Positions 17,540 through 26,800 of a DNA stretch of 64,000 nt are shown in pieces (the stretch's first letter is position 1; each line of letters begins with the position of its first letter). Where the stretch lies: NCBI GenBank assembly GCA_937975765.1, contig CALJUR010000081.1, forward strand, positions 17,126-81,125. The letters run 5' to 3'. Position numbers and translations under genes: made by a program. The notes below the pieces were generated by a model. It made no database searches. It had not been told where the DNA came from and saw nothing but the letters and a program-made list of their open reading frames with translations. The DNA is from an uncultured Myxococcales bacterium. Its GTDB lineage: Bacteria > Myxococcota_A > UBA9042 > DTJE01.

Positions 17540-17590
17540 GGCGGGGGACGGGGCCCCACTTGTACGATGGCGGGGGACGGGGCCCCCGCC
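17540..17590. terminator. Two tandem G+C-rich hairpin units between convergent genes
   Basis: A partial copy of GGCGGGGGACGGGGCCCC occurs at 17540-17557 and a complete copy (GGCGGGGG, loop ACGGGG, CCCCCGCC) at 17569-17590, directly against the stop codon of the DUF4340 gene. The stem is perfect over 8 pairs. The same unit occurs at 50944-50965. A role as a two-way terminator is inferred from position; no T-tract follows. Confidence 0.55.
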
Positions 17591-19441
17591 CTACTTCTTC
17601 AGTTCGGATAGGCGCTTCTGCACGTTCCTGACCTGGAAGGCGTTCAGCACCAGCACCAGGTCCCGGAAGCCCGGGACGCCCGAGACGATGGCGTAGGGGT
17701 CGCCGTCCTTCTTCTCGGCGAAGACCTTCAGCACCCGCCGGCTGCCGTCCGAGAGGCCCACCGAGAGGGTCAGTTCGGGCCGCCCCGAAGCCGCCTTGCG
17801 GGCCGCCGCATCCGTCGCGATCGCCTTGGCCGAGAAGCCCGCCAGCGTGCCGATCAGCGTGCCGACCGTCTCGACCTTCAGGTCGTTGGTCGCCTGCGGC
17901 TTCGTCGCCCGCCACGCCTTGTCCGGCGATTTCGCGCCCGGCACGAACTCCAGCACCACCGTCTCGTCCGGGTGCGCGATCTCGATGCTCTGCACCTGCG
18001 CCAGGTCGAAGTCGAAGAAGGTCTTCTCGCGCAGGTCGTCCGGCCCCTTGCGGATCCGCGCCAGCGCCCAGGCCGGCAGCGTCGCCAGGTCCGGGGCCCC
18101 GTCCATCGAGACGAACCGCGTGCCGGCCCCCTTCTCGGCCCCCACCCTCAACTGGTGCCGGCGGCCGTCCCTGGTCGCCACGGACAGCGTCATGACGGGC
18201 CGGTCCAGCCCCGCCTGCACCCCCGCCTGCTGCGACGGCGGCAGGAACGCGTCCGCCTTCAGGTTCTCGATCTCGGTCAGCAGCGACTCCACCGGCGACC
18301 GCCCCAGCGGCAGTCCCTTCGGGGTCAGCGCCTTGAACCCGTTGCCCTCCCTTTCGAACGACACCTTCCGCTCGCCGTCCACCAGGTCCACGGCCAGGAT
18401 GGCGTCCCGGGTGGTCCCGAACAGCCTCCGGTCCCGCAGGTCGCCGGAATGCTTGCGAACCTGATCCGCGACGTACTTCGCGACCTTCACGTAGCCGGTC
18501 GCGCCCTCCACGGCCAGGTAGGCCGCGTCGTCCTTCGGGGCGCCGGCCCGCATCGCGACCGCACGCCCGTCCTCCAGCACCAGGCGCAGCGAGTATGCGT
18601 CGTCCCCCAGGGCCACGCCCGCGGGCAGCGCGTCCAGGTACTCCTGGGCGTAGATCCCGGCCACTGCCGACAGGAACGCCTGCACGTCCCCTGCCGCCAG
18701 GCCTTCCGGGGCCTCGAAGCGCCAGGACCGCTCCTTGCGCGACGCATCGCCCTCCTTCGCGGCTGGCGGTTCCCCCGCCACCAGCCGGATGTCCCGGTCG
18801 ATCGCGTCGGGCGCGGCCGGGTCCCGGATCTCGATCCGGGTCACGTCCGCCACGTCGAACGCGAACACCTTCCGGTCGCGCAGCCCCTTCACGCCCCCCT
18901 CGAACGGGCGCCGCAGGTCGCGGCCCAGCACGCGCCACACGCGGTCGAGGCCCCCGACCCTCACGAAGCTGTCGGTCTCGGCGCTGCCGCCCTTCTCCGG
19001 CTTCGGCGCCACGCCGATGTCCAGCACCGTCGTCGCGCCCTCCGGCCGGTGGAACGTGACCCGCACGCGCCGGGCGTCGTCCAGCCCGAACGCCTCCAGG
19101 TCCGCCGCCTTCGGCGAGGACGACACCACGGAGACCAGGTCCTCGCGCAGCAGTTCCACGATCTGACGGACCTTGTACTTGTCGGGCCGGGCCCCCTCGG
19201 GCGGCGTCATCGACCAGGACTTGTCGGCACCGCGGACCAGCGTCGCCACCTGGCCGCCGGTCTCGACCTCGATCCGGTCGAACGGCGCGTCCTCCTCCGC
19301 CTTCTCGGACTTCCCGCCCGGCGCCCATCCCGGCAGCCGCAGTTCAACGTGCCCGCCGCCCGACGGCCAGAACGCGATCGCCAGCACCAGCACCGCCAGC
19401 CCGCCGAAGGCCAGCAGCAGGAATCGGCTCTTCCGGTTCAT
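17591..19441 (-). CDS. DUF4340 domain protein of Gld-type ABC system
   Basis: 616 residues with one N-terminal membrane anchor (LLLAFGGLAVLVLAIAFW) and a large outside part. IEVETGGQVATLVRGADKSW and later repeats of the form F.FDVADVTRIEI and FDFDLAQVQSIEI are typical of DUF4340, which appears at the end of GldA-GldF-GldG type operons. Two or three copies of the DUF4340 unit appear to be present. The start is one base after the end of the GldG-like gene, so the genes are translationally close. The role is thought to be as an envelope partner of the transporter; the substrate is unknown. Confidence 0.85.
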   Translation of the reverse strand: MNRKSRFLLLAFGGLAVLVLAIAFWPSGGGHVELRLPGWAPGGKSEKAEEDAPFDRIEVETGGQVATLVRGADKSWSMTPPEGARPDKYKVRQIVELLREDLVSVVSSSPKAADLEAFGLDDARRVRVTFHRPEGATTVLDIGVAPKPEKGGSAETDSFVRVGGLDRVWRVLGRDLRRPFEGGVKGLRDRKVFAFDVADVTRIEIRDPAAPDAIDRDIRLVAGEPPAAKEGDASRKERSWRFEAPEGLAAGDVQAFLSAVAGIYAQEYLDALPAGVALGDDAYSLRLVLEDGRAVAMRAGAPKDDAAYLAVEGATGYVKVAKYVADQVRKHSGDLRDRRLFGTTRDAILAVDLVDGERKVSFEREGNGFKALTPKGLPLGRSPVESLLTEIENLKADAFLPPSQQAGVQAGLDRPVMTLSVATRDGRRHQLRVGAEKGAGTRFVSMDGAPDLATLPAWALARIRKGPDDLREKTFFDFDLAQVQSIEIAHPDETVVLEFVPGAKSPDKAWRATKPQATNDLKVETVGTLIGTLAGFSAKAIATDAAARKAASGRPELTLSVGLSDGSRRVLKVFAEKKDGDPYAIVSGVPGFRDLVLVLNAFQVRNVQKRLSELKK

Positions 19442-19442
19442 G

Positions 19443-21785
19443 TCACGACCTCCGCCGCCGCGAGACCAGCCGCAGCACGCCGGCCAGCGCGAGCAGCAGC
19501 GGCAGGCCGACGATGAAGGAGACCTGCAGCACCGTTCGCACCGGGCCCGACACCGCCTGGATCGGGCGCTTGACGTACCCCTTGGAACGGATGTCGACCA
19601 GGGCCTCGTTCTGGATGCCCCAGTCCAGGCAGTTGAACAGGAAGTCCAGGTTCGCCTGCACCACTGGCGACAACTGGGTCAGCCGCAACTGCCAGTTCTG
19701 GAAGTTCGCGATGTAGTCCCTCAACTGCAGGAAGAAGTCCGCCTTGCCCGAGGTCAACTGGTTCATGTTGAACCCGTCGAACACCTTGCCGGTGGACAGG
19801 TTCTCCAGGCCCAGGTTGGACCCGACGACCAGCAGCCGGCCGTTGCCGCTCGCCACGAAGGGCCGGTCCGTCCCCTTCTTGCCCTCGGCCCGCGGCGGCA
19901 CCGCCTTGCCCTCGAAGAACGACGGGAACTCGCCCTTGATCGCCACCGCCACGGCCTTCGGCCCGTTGGGCGCCATCGTCGACAACTGCCGCAGCAGGTA
20001 CGGCGGCGACAGCTCGACGGATTCGGTGGACGCGGTGGCCTCCTTCGAGGTCCGGATCAGCTCGACCACCTGCCGGTTCGGGTCGTTGCGGGCCGCATCC
20101 GTGACCGCCAGCGTCGAGGCGTAGGGCAGCGTCACGGCCGACAGGCGCTTGACCAGCACGTGGCTGCGGTCCAGGTCGGTGAACGTCGGCAGCAGCGGGA
20201 ACGGGAACTGGCGCTGGCTCTGCAGCGTGTACTGCCCCTGCTTCTGCAGTTGCAGGATCGTGATGTCCGCGAAGTCCTTCTTCTCGACGACGATGTCCCG
20301 GTTCGGCTGCACGCCGTAGTGCGCCAGCATCGCGTCCAGGTTCGTCGGGTAGGCCTCGCGGTGCAGGTCGTCCACCGTCATGTCCGCCGGGTCCATGCTG
20401 TCGCCGCCCTTCTTGAAGTTGTAGACCGCGACGTCCCAGGTGTTCAGGAACACGATGACCGACCGGCCCGACAGCAGGAACTGGTCGATCAGGTACTGGT
20501 CGCGATCGGACAGCGGCTTCTGGGGGCCGTACACCACCAGCACCTCGACGTCGTCCGGAATGTCGTCGCCCGGGTCGATGCGCTTGACGGTCAGGCCCTT
20601 GCGGGTGAACAGGCCGCGGCGGATCTGCTCGTTGACGGTGTTGATCTGGTCCTCGATGGCCTTGGCCTGGCCCGCGAACTGCTGCACCAGCGGGTTGTTC
20701 TGGCCCAGCATCTGCAGGATCTCGGGGCGCAGCAGGGGCGTCGAGTCGGCGAACGGGCAGAACTCGCGGTGCCCGCAAAGGAACCCGATCGACTTGCGCC
20801 CGGGGGAATTCACCAGGGTCTCGCCGTCGCGGGCCAGCAGGTCGTACAGCTGCCGCAGGCGTTCGATCACCGCCGGCAGGTCCTTGCCGTCGCCCTGCGG
20901 GTCCGCCAGTTGCCGGCCGGCCTCGTCCACCATCTGCACGTAGGCGCGCGCCGTCTGGGCCAGCTGGTCCAGGTACTCGTTGCGGTCCTTCAGCACGGCC
21001 AGCTTGGCCACCTCGCCCGCCACCGCGTCGCACGTCTTCTTGAACTCGACCATGTCGGCACGCAGGTTCGACACCAGGTCGCCGCCGCCCACCAGGGCCG
21101 ACAGGCCGCCCGCACCGCCGTCCTCCTTCCTGTCGTAGGAGTCCAGCTTCTCGTCGCAGGCCTTTGCCGCCGCGGTGACGGCCGCGCCCGCGTCCAGCAG
21201 GTCGCGCATGCCGGCGGACTGCTGGTACTTCTCCTTCAGGCGCAGCAGGATCTTCGTGATCTCGAACTCGAAGTACTCGGGCTCCAGCGCCAGCGGGTAG
21301 ACCTCCATCTGGTTGCGGTACTGGAAGGTCGCGCCCAGGGCGTACTTGCGGAACTCCAGCCGGCCGCCCTCGACCGCCGCCTCCTTGCCCGTGAACAGTT
21401 CCAGCCGCGCCTTCTCGGCCTTGCCCTCCACGTCGTCCGTCACCCGGGTGACGCGCAGGTTGCCGCCGCTGTATGACTGGTACTCCGCCAGCTTGTCCAG
21501 GAACTCGCGGGCCACGCCGCGGATGTCGCGCTGGCGCCCGAAGCCCAGGTCCAGCGATCCGGGCAGGTCCGCCGACACGAACACCTGCACGTCCACCTGT
21601 TCCAGGTCGCCGGCCGCCTGCCGGCTGACGTCGGACAGCGTGTACTGCCGGTTCTGCGTCAGGTCCGCGCGGCCGAACGCCCACACGCCCAGCACGTTGA
21701 CCAGCACCAGGATGCCCAGCACCGACCCCGTCACCACCCACGCGTTGGTCCGCGCGGAACGACCGCTCTTCGTCTGCGTCGCCAT
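19443..21785 (-). CDS. GldG-like ABC auxiliary protein
   Basis: 780 residues. An N-terminal membrane span (WVVTGSVLGILVLVNVLGVWAFG) is followed by FGRADLTQNRQYTLSDVSRQ, the usual start of the GldG / ABC_transp_aux family, and a C-terminal span (VLQVSFIVGLPLLLALAGVLRLV) with an RRRRS tail. Between them is a long periplasmic region with VEVLVVYGPQKPLSDRDQYLIDQFLLSGRSVIVFLN, typical of the IFT52/GldG fold. A coiled-coil insertion lies about residues 150-310. In Flavobacterium GldG works with GldA and GldF in gliding; in other phyla the same set is an uncharacterised transporter. Gap to the permease gene is 9 bases. Confidence 0.88.
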   Translation of the reverse strand: MATQTKSGRSARTNAWVVTGSVLGILVLVNVLGVWAFGRADLTQNRQYTLSDVSRQAAGDLEQVDVQVFVSADLPGSLDLGFGRQRDIRGVAREFLDKLAEYQSYSGGNLRVTRVTDDVEGKAEKARLELFTGKEAAVEGGRLEFRKYALGATFQYRNQMEVYPLALEPEYFEFEITKILLRLKEKYQQSAGMRDLLDAGAAVTAAAKACDEKLDSYDRKEDGGAGGLSALVGGGDLVSNLRADMVEFKKTCDAVAGEVAKLAVLKDRNEYLDQLAQTARAYVQMVDEAGRQLADPQGDGKDLPAVIERLRQLYDLLARDGETLVNSPGRKSIGFLCGHREFCPFADSTPLLRPEILQMLGQNNPLVQQFAGQAKAIEDQINTVNEQIRRGLFTRKGLTVKRIDPGDDIPDDVEVLVVYGPQKPLSDRDQYLIDQFLLSGRSVIVFLNTWDVAVYNFKKGGDSMDPADMTVDDLHREAYPTNLDAMLAHYGVQPNRDIVVEKKDFADITILQLQKQGQYTLQSQRQFPFPLLPTFTDLDRSHVLVKRLSAVTLPYASTLAVTDAARNDPNRQVVELIRTSKEATASTESVELSPPYLLRQLSTMAPNGPKAVAVAIKGEFPSFFEGKAVPPRAEGKKGTDRPFVASGNGRLLVVGSNLGLENLSTGKVFDGFNMNQLTSGKADFFLQLRDYIANFQNWQLRLTQLSPVVQANLDFLFNCLDWGIQNEALVDIRSKGYVKRPIQAVSGPVRTVLQVSFIVGLPLLLALAGVLRLVSRRRRS

Positions 21786-21794
21786 CGTCGCCTC

Positions 21795-22532
21795 CTACCG
21801 CCACTTCCGGGACTCGAGGGAGTGGCTGGCCAGCGCCACCGCGCCCACGATCACCGTCAGGAAGAACACGACGTCCCGGGTGTCGATCACTCCGCGCGCG
21901 ATCGACCGGAAGTGCGCGTTGAACGACATCAGGTTCGCGGCCTCCATCTGCCGCAGGCCGACCGCCTCGGGCAGCCGGTCCACGAACGTGAAGGCCGCGC
22001 AGATCAGGATGGCCACCAGGAAGGCCGTGATCTGGCTGCCCGTCCAGGCCGACGCCAGCAGGCCGACCGCCAGGTAGGCGGCGCCGACCAGCAGCACGCC
22101 GAAGTAGCCGCCCACGATCGGGCCCGGGTCCGGGTTGCCCAGCACCGCGACCAGCAACGGGTAGGCCAGCGTCAGGCCGGTGGCGATCCCCAGGAAGCCC
22201 AACGCGCCCAGGAACTTGCCGGCGACCACCTCGGTCTCGGTGACCGGCAGCGTCAGCAGCAGTTCCAGGGTGCCCATTCGGCGCTCCTCGGCCAGCAGCC
22301 GCATCGAGATGGCCGGCAGGATGATCGTGAACAGGAAGACCATCCACTCGAACAGGGGGCGCAGGGTCGCCTCCCGGGCCTCGAAGAAGTCGTCCTTGGG
22401 CAGCAGGAAGGGGATCTCGAAGAAGAAGGTCACCCCCAGCAGGACCAGGAACACCGCGATCGCGATGTAGGCCACGGGCGACCCGAAGTACGCGAAGAAC
22501 TCCCGCCTCGCGATGGTCAGCACGTTGCGCAT
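21795..22532 (-). CDS. ABC-2 type permease, GldF-like
   Basis: 245 residues with about six hydrophobic spans. The start MRNVLTIARREFFAYFGSPVAYIAIAVFLVLLG and the RRMGTLELLLTLPVTETEVVAGKFLGAL segment are characteristic of ABC-2 permeases that pair with a single ATPase. It should form the membrane channel for the ATP-binding protein encoded just upstream. Confidence 0.9.
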   Translation of the reverse strand: MRNVLTIARREFFAYFGSPVAYIAIAVFLVLLGVTFFFEIPFLLPKDDFFEAREATLRPLFEWMVFLFTIILPAISMRLLAEERRMGTLELLLTLPVTETEVVAGKFLGALGFLGIATGLTLAYPLLVAVLGNPDPGPIVGGYFGVLLVGAAYLAVGLLASAWTGSQITAFLVAILICAAFTFVDRLPEAVGLRQMEAANLMSFNAHFRSIARGVIDTRDVVFFLTVIVGAVALASHSLESRKWR

Positions 22533-22542
22533 TTCCGCCTCC

Positions 22543-23481
22543 TCACGACTGCGTCAGGCGCTGGAAGATCGTCTCCAGGTCCAGGCGCTCGCGGCGCAGT
22601 TCCAGCAGCGCCCATCCCGACTTCACGGCCAGGTCGAAGATCGCCGGCCGCAGGTCCGCGTCGCCGGTCGCCTCGACTCGCAGGGGCTCGCCAGCCGCGC
22701 CGGGCCGGTCCGCGGGCAGCACGGACTTCACTCCGGGCAGCCGCGCCAGCAGGTCGGCCGGGGGCCGGGCGCCCTCCCGGACGTCCACCTCGACCAGGAA
22801 GTTGTTGTTCCCGCCGTGGGCCGCGCTGATCGACCCGGGCGTGCCGTTGGCCACCAGCCGCCCCCGGTGGATCAGCAGGATGCGGTTGCAGGTGGCGGTG
22901 ACCTCGGGCAGGTTGTGCGTGGACAGGATGACGGTCCGGTCCTTGCCCAGGTCCTTGATCAGCGCCCGGATCTCCACGATCTGGTTCGGGTCCAGGCCGG
23001 AGGTCGGCTCGTCCAGGATCAGGATCTCCGGGTCGTGGATCATCGCCTGCGCCAGGCCGGTACGCTGCCGGTAGCCCTTGGACAGCGTGCCGATCTCCTG
23101 GTCCAGCACGTTCACGATGCCGACCCGCAAGGCCACGTCGTTCAGGCGCCGCGCGATGTCCGCCTTCGTGATGCCGCGCACGCCCGCCACGAACGCCAGG
23201 TACTCCCGGACGGTCATGTCCGGGTAGACCGGCGCGTTCTCGGGCAGGTAGCCGATGCGCCGGCGGACCTCGACGCCGTCCTCGACCACGTCCTTGCCGT
23301 CCACGGTCACCGAACCGGAGGTCGCGGCGATGAAGCCTGTGACGATCTTCATGCACGTGGTCTTCCCGGCGCCGTTCGGCCCCAGGAAGCCCACGACCTC
23401 GCCGCGCTGGACGGAGAACGACACCCCGCCCAGGGCACGGATCGGACCGTAGTCCTTCACCAGGTTCTGGACTTCGATCAT
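22543..23481 (-). CDS. ABC transporter ATP-binding protein, GldA-like
   Basis: 312 residues. Walker A GPNGAGKTT, signature LSKGYRQRTGLAQA, Walker B ILILDEPTSGLDP and the H-loop STHNLPE are all present, so it should be an active ATPase. A C-terminal extension of about 80 residues after position 225 is typical of ABC-2 exporters. It is the first gene of the four-gene minus-strand operon; GAGGAG stands 7 bases before the ATG. Confidence 0.93.
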   Translation of the reverse strand: MIEVQNLVKDYGPIRALGGVSFSVQRGEVVGFLGPNGAGKTTCMKIVTGFIAATSGSVTVDGKDVVEDGVEVRRRIGYLPENAPVYPDMTVREYLAFVAGVRGITKADIARRLNDVALRVGIVNVLDQEIGTLSKGYRQRTGLAQAMIHDPEILILDEPTSGLDPNQIVEIRALIKDLGKDRTVILSTHNLPEVTATCNRILLIHRGRLVANGTPGSISAAHGGNNNFLVEVDVREGARPPADLLARLPGVKSVLPADRPGAAGEPLRVEATGDADLRPAIFDLAVKSGWALLELRRERLDLETIFQRLTQS

Positions 23482-23769
23482 GGATGACTCCTCATGCTTT
23501 CGCGCGCCAACGAGCGCCGAACGAACACCGAGGGGCGGAGATTATTCCTCGCGCGCGCGGAGATCAAGCGTTCCTCCCCGCCCCGACAAATAGGGACAGC
23601 CTCCAATTTCCGGGGTGTTTGCTGGATCCGGATATCCGCAATACCCGCTGGTTGCGTCCGCATCGACGGCGACCTGCCCCGGGTTTCCAGGCACCGGGAA
23701 AAGGGAGGCTGGCCCCGTTTCCCCAGACCGGGACAGGCGGCCCCCTTGCAGGGCGCCCGGGACGGCCTC
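23482..23769. other. Divergent intergenic region
   Basis: About 390 bases separate the GldA-like and activase genes. The left part carries the minus-strand promoter. The middle holds a stretch (about 23588-23613) that resembles one arm of the AT-rich palindromic element at 29 kb. Short open frames here (for example 101 codons from 23494) have no ribosome site and no protein-like composition. The right end carries the activase promoter and palindrome, given separately. Confidence 0.5.
23539..23567 (-). promoter_or_regulatory. Promoter of the Gld-type ABC operon
   Basis: On the minus strand TTGATC (23567-23562) is followed after 17 bases by TAATCT (23544-23539), about 58 bases before the ATG at 23481. 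Confidence 0.45.
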
Positions 23770-23797
23770 TTGACCCCGGGGCGATTCCGACTAGACT
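23770..23797 (+). promoter_or_regulatory. Promoter of the activase-TetR operon
   Basis: TTGACC (23770-23775), 16 bases, TAGACT (23792-23797), about 73 bases before the ATG at 23870. The -10 box lies inside the palindrome at 23789-23814, so a bound repressor would block RNA polymerase. Confidence 0.5.
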
Positions 23798-23814
23798 GAC
23801 ACGTCATTCTAGTC
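23789..23814. promoter_or_regulatory. 26-bp palindrome, likely TetR operator
   Basis: The two halves are GACTAGACTGACA and CGTCATTCTAGTC; 11 of 13 base pairs are symmetric, with mismatches only at the centre and at one inner position. Size, symmetry and overlap with the -10 box fit a TetR-family operator, and a TetR gene closes the same transcription unit (28347-28961). The pairing of this operator with that regulator is inferred. Confidence 0.65.
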
Positions 23815-23869
23815 ATGCGCCGCCGTCCGGTGGGCGGCCGGCCGCGCATGCCTCCAGGAGGACCACAGC

Positions 23870-26800
23870 ATGGGCGATGCCCGTTTCATCGGTTTCGACG
23901 TGGGAGCGGAGTACCTGAAGGCGGCCGAGATCCGGATCGGCGACGGGGGGGCCCGGTGCGGGAGGACCTGGGAGGCCGATCACGGCAAGGACCCGGCCGG
24001 GGCGATCGCACGGCTGCTGCCGCAACTGGAATGGGAGGAGGTCGCGGCGGCCGGCGTGACGGGCCGCATGGCGCCGGCGCTGGACCTTCCGCGCATCCCG
24101 CTGAAGGCGGTGCTGGCAGCGGGCCTTCAACTGCTGCATCCGGGGCAGGCCGACATGACCGTCGTGTCCATCGGCGCCCAGGGGTTCTTCGTGGCCGAGG
24201 TCGTGGGCGGACATGTGCGCAGCCTGCGCGAGAACTCGCGATGTTCGCAGGGCACCGGCAACTTCCTGCGCCAGCTGGTGGAGCGCTTCGGGCTGTCCGT
24301 CGCGGAGGCGGACCGGCTGTGCGAGGGCATCGCCGAGCCCTGCCCGCTGTCGGGCCGCTGCCCGGTGATCCTGAAGACCGACATGACCCACCTGGCGAAC
24401 CGGGGCGAGGGACGCGACCGCATCCTGGCCGGCCTGTACGACGCGGTGTGCGAGAACGTGCAGACGCTGGTCCGCTGGCAGGAGTCGCCGCGGGCGCTGC
24501 TGCTGCTGGGCGGGGTCGCCCGATCCGCCCGGATCCGCGACCACTTCGCCCGGCAGGCGCACCTGCACGGGCTTCGGATGGTCGGGGCCAGGGACGGCCA
24601 GGACGCGTTCCTGCCGGCCTTCGGCGCCGCGGTGATGGCCCGGCACGAGGGAAGCGCCGTGGCGGCCGACCGGCTCCTGGCCCCGCGGCCTCCGCGCGCC
24701 TTCGAGACGTTCCCGGGGCTGGCGGAGTCGCTGCCGCAGGTCCTCCGGATGAAGGCGGAGGTCCGGCCCGACGACGACCGGCCGCACGACGTGGTGGTGG
24801 GGTTCGACATCGGCAGCACCGGGTCGAAGGCCCTGGCGCTGGACCTGCAGTCCCGGCAGCCGGTCTGGCAGGCGTGGCGCAGGACGATGGGGGACCCGGT
24901 GGGCGCGGCGCGCGGCCTGGTGTCCACGTTCCTGGACGAGACCGCGGGCCGGCACCGGGTGATGGGCGTGGCGGCGACGGGGTCGGGACGCGAGATCGTC
25001 GGGTCGCTGCTGGCCGCCTGCTTCGACCCGTCGCGGGTGTTCGTGCTGAACGAGATCGCCGCGCACGCCGAGGGGGCGCTGCACCACGACTCCGAGGTGG
25101 ACACGATCTTCGAGATCGGCGGGCAGGACGCGAAGTACATCCGGCTGGACCACGGCCGCATCACCGACGCGGCGATGAACGAGGCGTGCAGCGCGGGCAC
25201 CGGCTCGTTCATCGAGGAGCAGGGGAACCGGTTCGAGGGGGCCGGGGACGTCGCGGCGATCGCGCGCGCGGCCCTGCATGCCGGGCACGGGGTGTCACTG
25301 GGCCAGCACTGCTCGGTGTTCATGGCCGAACTGATCGACCAGGCGGTCGCGGCGGGCCAGCCCCGGGACGCGATCCTGGCCGGCCTGTTCGACTCGGTCG
25401 TGCAGAACTACGTCAAGCGGGTCAAGGGGACGCGGTCGATCGGGCGGCGCATCTTCTGCCAGGGGATGCCCTTCCAGTCGGACGCCCTGGCGGCGGCGGT
25501 GGCGCGTCACACGGGCCGGACGGTGGTCGTTCCGCCGGACCCGGGGACGGTCGGGGCGCTGGGGATCGCGCTGCTGGCCCTGAAGGAGGGCGTGCAGGAC
25601 GGCGCGCCGCTGGCCCTGGACCGGCTGCTGCAGGCCCGCGTGGAATCCCGCGACACCTTCGTCTGCCCGTCTACGCAAGGGTGCGGCGGCGCGGGCAACC
25701 GCTGCCGGATCGACCGGCTGGACGTCGCGCTGCCGGACGCGAAGCGGCGGTTCACGTGGGGCGGCAACTGCTCGATGTACGACCGCGGGACGCGCCGGCG
25801 CCGGCTTCCGGACGGCGCCCCGGACCCGTTCGCGCAGCGCGAGGCGGCGGTCCGGCAGGTGCTGGACGGGCTGGACGGGGAGCCCGGACGGCCGGTCGTC
25901 GCGATGACGGACGAGTTCGCACTGAAGGGGCTGATCCCGTTCTTCGCGACGTTCGCGAACCGGCTGGGCTTCGACGTGCGGGTACACCGGGGCGGCGACC
26001 GGGAGGACCTGAAGCGCGGCATCGAGCAGGCGAACGTACCGTGGTGCGCCCCGATGCAACTGTTCCACGGGGTGGTGCGCGGCATGCTGGACGCCCGCCC
26101 GGACGTGCTGCTGGTCCCGATGATCATCGACCTGCCGCACCATGGGGACGAGCCGTACTCGGTGACCTGCCCCATCGTGCAGGCGGCGCCGGGCGTGATC
26201 CGCGAGGCCTTCTTCCGGGAGGCGCGGCTGACCCGGCTGGTGGCGCCGGTGATCCGGATGGCGTCGGCGGGGCTGGACGCCGACGATTTCCGGGGGTCCT
26301 GCCGGGAACTGGCCGCCGAACTGGGCCGGCCGGAGCGCTGGGAGGCCGCGTACCGGACCGCGCGCGAGGCCCAGCGGCGGTTCGACGAGGCGTGCCGGGA
26401 GATCGGGCGGCAGGCGCTGGCCTTCGCGCGGGAGAAGGGCGTGGTGCCGGTGGTCGTGCAGGGGCGCGCGTACACGATCCACAACGACGTGCTGAACTCG
26501 AACGTGCCGGCGCTGCTGCGGAAGCAGGGGGCGCTGGGGATCCCGGTGGACTGCCTGCCGGTGCCGGACCAAGTCCCGGTCTTCCACGACATCTACTGGC
26601 ACTATGCCCAGGCGAACCTGCGCGCGTCGCATCACGTCCGCCGCACCGAGGGGGTGTACAGCGTCTTCTGCAGCAACTACGCGTGCGGGCCGGACAGCTT
26701 CAACCTGCACTTCCACGCCTACGCGATGGAGAACAAGCCGCACGTCGTGATCGAGACGGACGGCCACTCCGGAGACGCCGGGACGGCCACGCGCATCGAG

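Noticed and set aside
23494..23799. 101-codon plus-strand frame in the intergenic region
   Set aside because: No ribosome site, biased composition, and it overlaps the promoter and palindrome of the activase operon.
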